Of a stretch of 64,000 nucleotides of DNA, positions 61,850 through 64,000 are shown one piece after another. The stretch comes from Streptomyces prunicolor NBRC 13075 (GTDB lineage Bacteria; Actinomycetota; Actinomycetes; Streptomycetales; Streptomycetaceae). The first letter of the stretch is position 1, and each line of letters begins with the position of its first letter. The stretch lies in assembly GCF_000367365.1 (NCBI RefSeq), contig NZ_BARF01000092.1, positions 2,528 to 66,527 of the forward strand, in the 5' to 3' direction. Position numbers and translations under genes: made by a program. The notes under the pieces are model-generated. The model was not told the origin of the DNA. It worked only from the letters and a program-made list of their open reading frames with translations, and did no database searches.

Positions 61850-62323
61850 TCAGCCAGCGGTACCCGAGCCGGGCTGTGGCAGGACCGCTCCGGTTTCGGC
61901 TTGGTAGGCCGCCTCCAGGAGCCGGTGGAAGCGGCGACCGCAGCCGTCACTTGCCGCATGGGCTCGCCTTTCTCGTACGCGGATCCACCACTCCCGGCCC
62001 TCGGGCGTGGCGAACAGGGCACCCGCTGCGTCATGTACCCCATCGGCCGACAGGGTGCCGACGCGATGCAGCGCCTCCCACGCCGCGACCCATGCGTTGC
62101 GGTGCACGTGAAGGCGGCGCTCGCGGGGGTCGAGCGGCGTCAGGCTGCCCCAGATCTCGCGAAGTCCAGGTCGCTCGACCTGAGTGGCGAGCAGCCGCTG
62201 GTGTATCCGTGCGCTCTCCAGGACGGTCCAGTCGCGGTGACGGCGCTCGCTGAGGATGAGGTGGGCAATGCCCGTGCCCGCGATGGTGAACAACGCGGCG
62301 GTCATTACACGGTTGCTGCGCAT
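61850..62323 (-). CDS. DUF6082-like membrane-anchored protein
   Basis: 157 residues from ATG 62323. N-terminal hydrophobic segment (MTAALFTIAGTGIAHLIL) is a probable membrane anchor. The rest follows the DUF6082 pattern: RRLHVHRNAWVAAWEALHRV, AAGALFATPEGREWWIRVRE and GRRFHRLLEAAYQAETG. Its start lies 19 bp inside the end of the upstream regulator-like gene, so they are coupled. Function unknown. Confidence 0.7.
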   Translation of the reverse strand: MRSNRVMTAALFTIAGTGIAHLILSERRHRDWTVLESARIHQRLLATQVERPGLREIWGSLTPLDPRERRLHVHRNAWVAAWEALHRVGTLSADGVHDAAGALFATPEGREWWIRVRERRAHAASDGCGRRFHRLLEAAYQAETGAVLPQPGSGTAG

Positions 62324-62955
62324 GGGAGATCACTTCCTTCTCTGACGTCGGCCAGGTCTGCAGACGTCGGTGCGAGCACGTTTTGAAGCCCCAACAGGTG
62401 CTGGGAAGCTGAGGTCCCGGCGAGGGCGAGCCGATAGAGCCGCGCAAATGCGGCGGTGTAACGGGAGGTCTGCTCACGGTGTTCAAGGACAACCGGCTTC
62501 GGGGTGACAGGGAGGACGACCCGGTGGCTGTCGATGATCACAAAGGGCTCCATGGGGAGTTCCTCCGGCCTGCGGCCCGCGTGCAGGGGAATCAGCGACA
62601 CCGAGAGGTTCGTCGCCGGGCGGAGAAGTCCCAATAGGTGGCCGATCTGGGCGCGCATGACGTCGCGCCCGCCAACCTGGTGGTGAAGCACCGATTCCTC
62701 AAGCACGAACGCGACGGGTACGCCGTTCGGAAGAACGGCTTCGTCGTGACCGCATTCCCGGGCAAGCGGATACGAGCGAACGGCCTCCCGATATCCGTAG
62801 ATCTGCAAGGGTCCCGGCACCAGAGTGGAGGCGTAAATCCGGATACGCCGTGCTCCATGCCATGGCACTCCCCAAATGGTGGGCCTGCCCGGGCCTGACG
62901 CGTGCCTCGCCCCGTCCGCGTTCAGTCGTTCGTCACTTCGCATGGTCACTGCCAT
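62305..62955 (-). CDS. DUF5753-type regulator C-terminal domain without HTH
   Basis: 216 residues from ATG 62955. Residues about 35-200 fit the DUF5753 domain found in Streptomyces XRE regulators: RIYASTLVPGPLQIYGYREA, VAFVLEESVLHHQVGGRDVM, QIGHLLGLLRPATNLSVSLI, PLHAGRRPEELPMEPFVI. The N-terminal helix-turn-helix that normally precedes it is absent. So either a stand-alone sensor or a truncated regulator. Overlaps the DUF6082-like gene. Confidence 0.7.
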   Translation of the reverse strand: MAVTMRSDERLNADGARHASGPGRPTIWGVPWHGARRIRIYASTLVPGPLQIYGYREAVRSYPLARECGHDEAVLPNGVPVAFVLEESVLHHQVGGRDVMRAQIGHLLGLLRPATNLSVSLIPLHAGRRPEELPMEPFVIIDSHRVVLPVTPKPVVLEHREQTSRYTAAFARLYRLALAGTSASQHLLGLQNVLAPTSADLADVREGSDLPCAATV

Positions 62956-63057
62956 CGCGACCGTCGTCCGTCAGGGCCAGACCGGTGGGGCTTCCGCTTC
63001 TCTCGCGCAACGTCGTCTCTGCTCATCTAGGAAGCCTTCTCGCTGGTGTCGAATCGT

Positions 63058-64000
63058 TCAGAACAAGGCGGACTGGTTCGGCGACGCGTCCTCGTCGGAG
63101 CTAACCTGCGCGGGAACGCGGCCGGTGCGCTCGTTTTGGAGATCCCACAGTTCGCGGAACAACCCGTCCTCCTGGGCCAGCAGTTCGTCGGGGGTGCCGT
63201 GTTGGATGACGCGGCCTTTGTCCAGAACGAAAATGCGGTCGGCGACGGTCACGTTGGTGAGCCGATGGGTGACCAGGACGACCGCTCGGTCGGTCGCGAG
63301 GCGGCGCAGCCCGGTGAAGATGCGGTGCTCGGCCCGCGGGTCGAGGGCCGCGGTCGGTTCGTCCAGGACGAGCAGTCCGGCCGGCCGGTGGAAGGCTCGG
63401 GCGAGCGCGATTCTCTGCCACTGTCCACCGGACAGTTCCTGCCCTCCCCACCATTCCTTGGCGAGCAGGGTGTTCAAGCCGCTGCGCAGCCCGTCGACGA
63501 CCTCGTCGGCGCCTGCAGCATGCGCTGCCGCGAGCACCGCGGTGTCCCCGTCCTCGGTGGCCTGGCCGAGGGTGATGTTCTCCCTCGCCGACAGAGGCCA
63601 GCTCGCGTAGGACTGCGGTACGACGGCAACACGCTCCCAGGTGGCATGCGCGTCCAGGCCCCTGGTATCGGCGCCATCCCAGGTGACGGTTCCCTGATCG
63701 GGGAGATACAGCGCCGAAAGGATCTTGCTGAGGGTGGTCTTGCCCGAGCCGTTCTCCCCCACCAGCGCGACGACTTCGCCGCGCCGGACTTCCAAGGAGA
63801 CGTCGTCGAGGGCGGGATGGTCAGCGCTTGGATACTGGAAGGTGATGTTCTCGGCCCGTACGACCGTGGGCGCGGCCGGCACCCGAGGACCGCGGTCGAT
63901 GCGGTGTCCGCCGGCTTCGTCGATGAAATCCGCCCAGTCGTCCAAGTACATACCTGTACGGAAGAGTTGGGCTCCGTAGCCGACGATCCCGTCCAGTCCC
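63058..64000 (-). CDS. ABC transporter ATP-binding protein, C-terminal part
   Basis: About 313 residues, open to the window edge, so the N-terminus is missing. Nucleotide-binding domain with Walker A VGENGSGKTTLS, Q-loop VVPQSYASW, signature ELSGGQWQRIALA, Walker B GLLVLDEPTAALD and H-loop VLVTHRLT. The region before it (YGAQLFRTGMYLDDWADFID) looks like the linker after a membrane domain, so the whole is probably an exporter-type fused permease/ATPase. Substrate unknown. Confidence 0.85.
   Translation of the reverse strand, partial: GLDGIVGYGAQLFRTGMYLDDWADFIDEAGGHRIDRGPRVPAAPTVVRAENITFQYPSADHPALDDVSLEVRRGEVVALVGENGSGKTTLSKILSALYLPDQGTVTWDGADTRGLDAHATWERVAVVPQSYASWPLSARENITLGQATEDGDTAVLAAAHAAGADEVVDGLRSGLNTLLAKEWWGGQELSGGQWQRIALARAFHRPAGLLVLDEPTAALDPRAEHRIFTGLRRLATDRAVVLVTHRLTNVTVADRIFVLDKGRVIQHGTPDELLAQEDGLFRELWDLQNERTGRVPAQVSSDEDASPNQSALF

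Overview
The window looks like Streptomyces or a close relative. It is uniformly very GC-rich with strong third-position G/C bias and frequent GTG/TTG starts. It carries actinobacterial families: a WhiB-type Fe-S protein, DUF317-like, DUF4913-like, DUF2637-like, DUF6233-like and DUF6082-like proteins, MmyB-type and DUF5753-type regulators. I see no tRNA, rRNA or CRISPR array. The first 43 kb is an accessory conjugative or mobilizable element (integrated element or linear-plasmid type); no element-level integrase or att site is inside the window.

1 to 35.2 kb, mostly + strand: a long run of often overlapping genes. It contains an SCO6880-like protein (partial), a VirB4-type ATPase, a MoxR ATPase/VWA protein pair, a relaxase-like protein that lost its catalytic histidines, an MFS exporter and an ATP-grasp ligase, a VirD4-type coupling protein split by a frameshift, a double DnaB-N protein, a multiply frameshifted cytosine methyltransferase, and many small accessory proteins. 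At least ten of these otherwise unrelated proteins end in a similar C-terminal tail with an AALxRS-like core and a basic end, the most unusual signal here. The run is interrupted by a ~5.4-kb Tn554-like element (two overlapping tyrosine recombinases plus an alpha/beta hydrolase) that cuts a host gene in two at an 8-bp repeat, and by a minus-strand block (15.1-18.2 kb).

35.2 to 42.8 kb, minus strand: the replication and mobilization module. In transcription order: small protein, replisome-organizer-like protein, DnaC/IstB-like ATPase, WhiB-like protein, DUF2637-type membrane protein, hairpin, small protein, MobC-like protein, true relaxase, terminator. A perfect 54-bp palindrome separates it from the + strand run.

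43 to 51.5 kb: a decayed XRE regulator, a divergent SDR/MmyB-regulator pair with a palindromic operator candidate (the SDR lacks the catalytic Tyr and Lys), a Nudix hydrolase and several unknown genes. 51.6 to 56 kb: an NB-ARC-like gene split by an IS21-family element with a 7-bp target duplication; removing the IS restores one reading frame. 56 to 64 kb: unknown genes, an overlapping operon of an EEP-family hydrolase with two 2H-phosphoesterase-like proteins, a second EEP protein, DUF6082-like and DUF5753-like proteins, and an ABC transporter running off the right edge.

Several genes (5.4, 22.8, 26.2 and 43.1 kb) show frame changes. They may be genuine decay of the element or indel errors in the assembly; the sequence alone cannot separate these.
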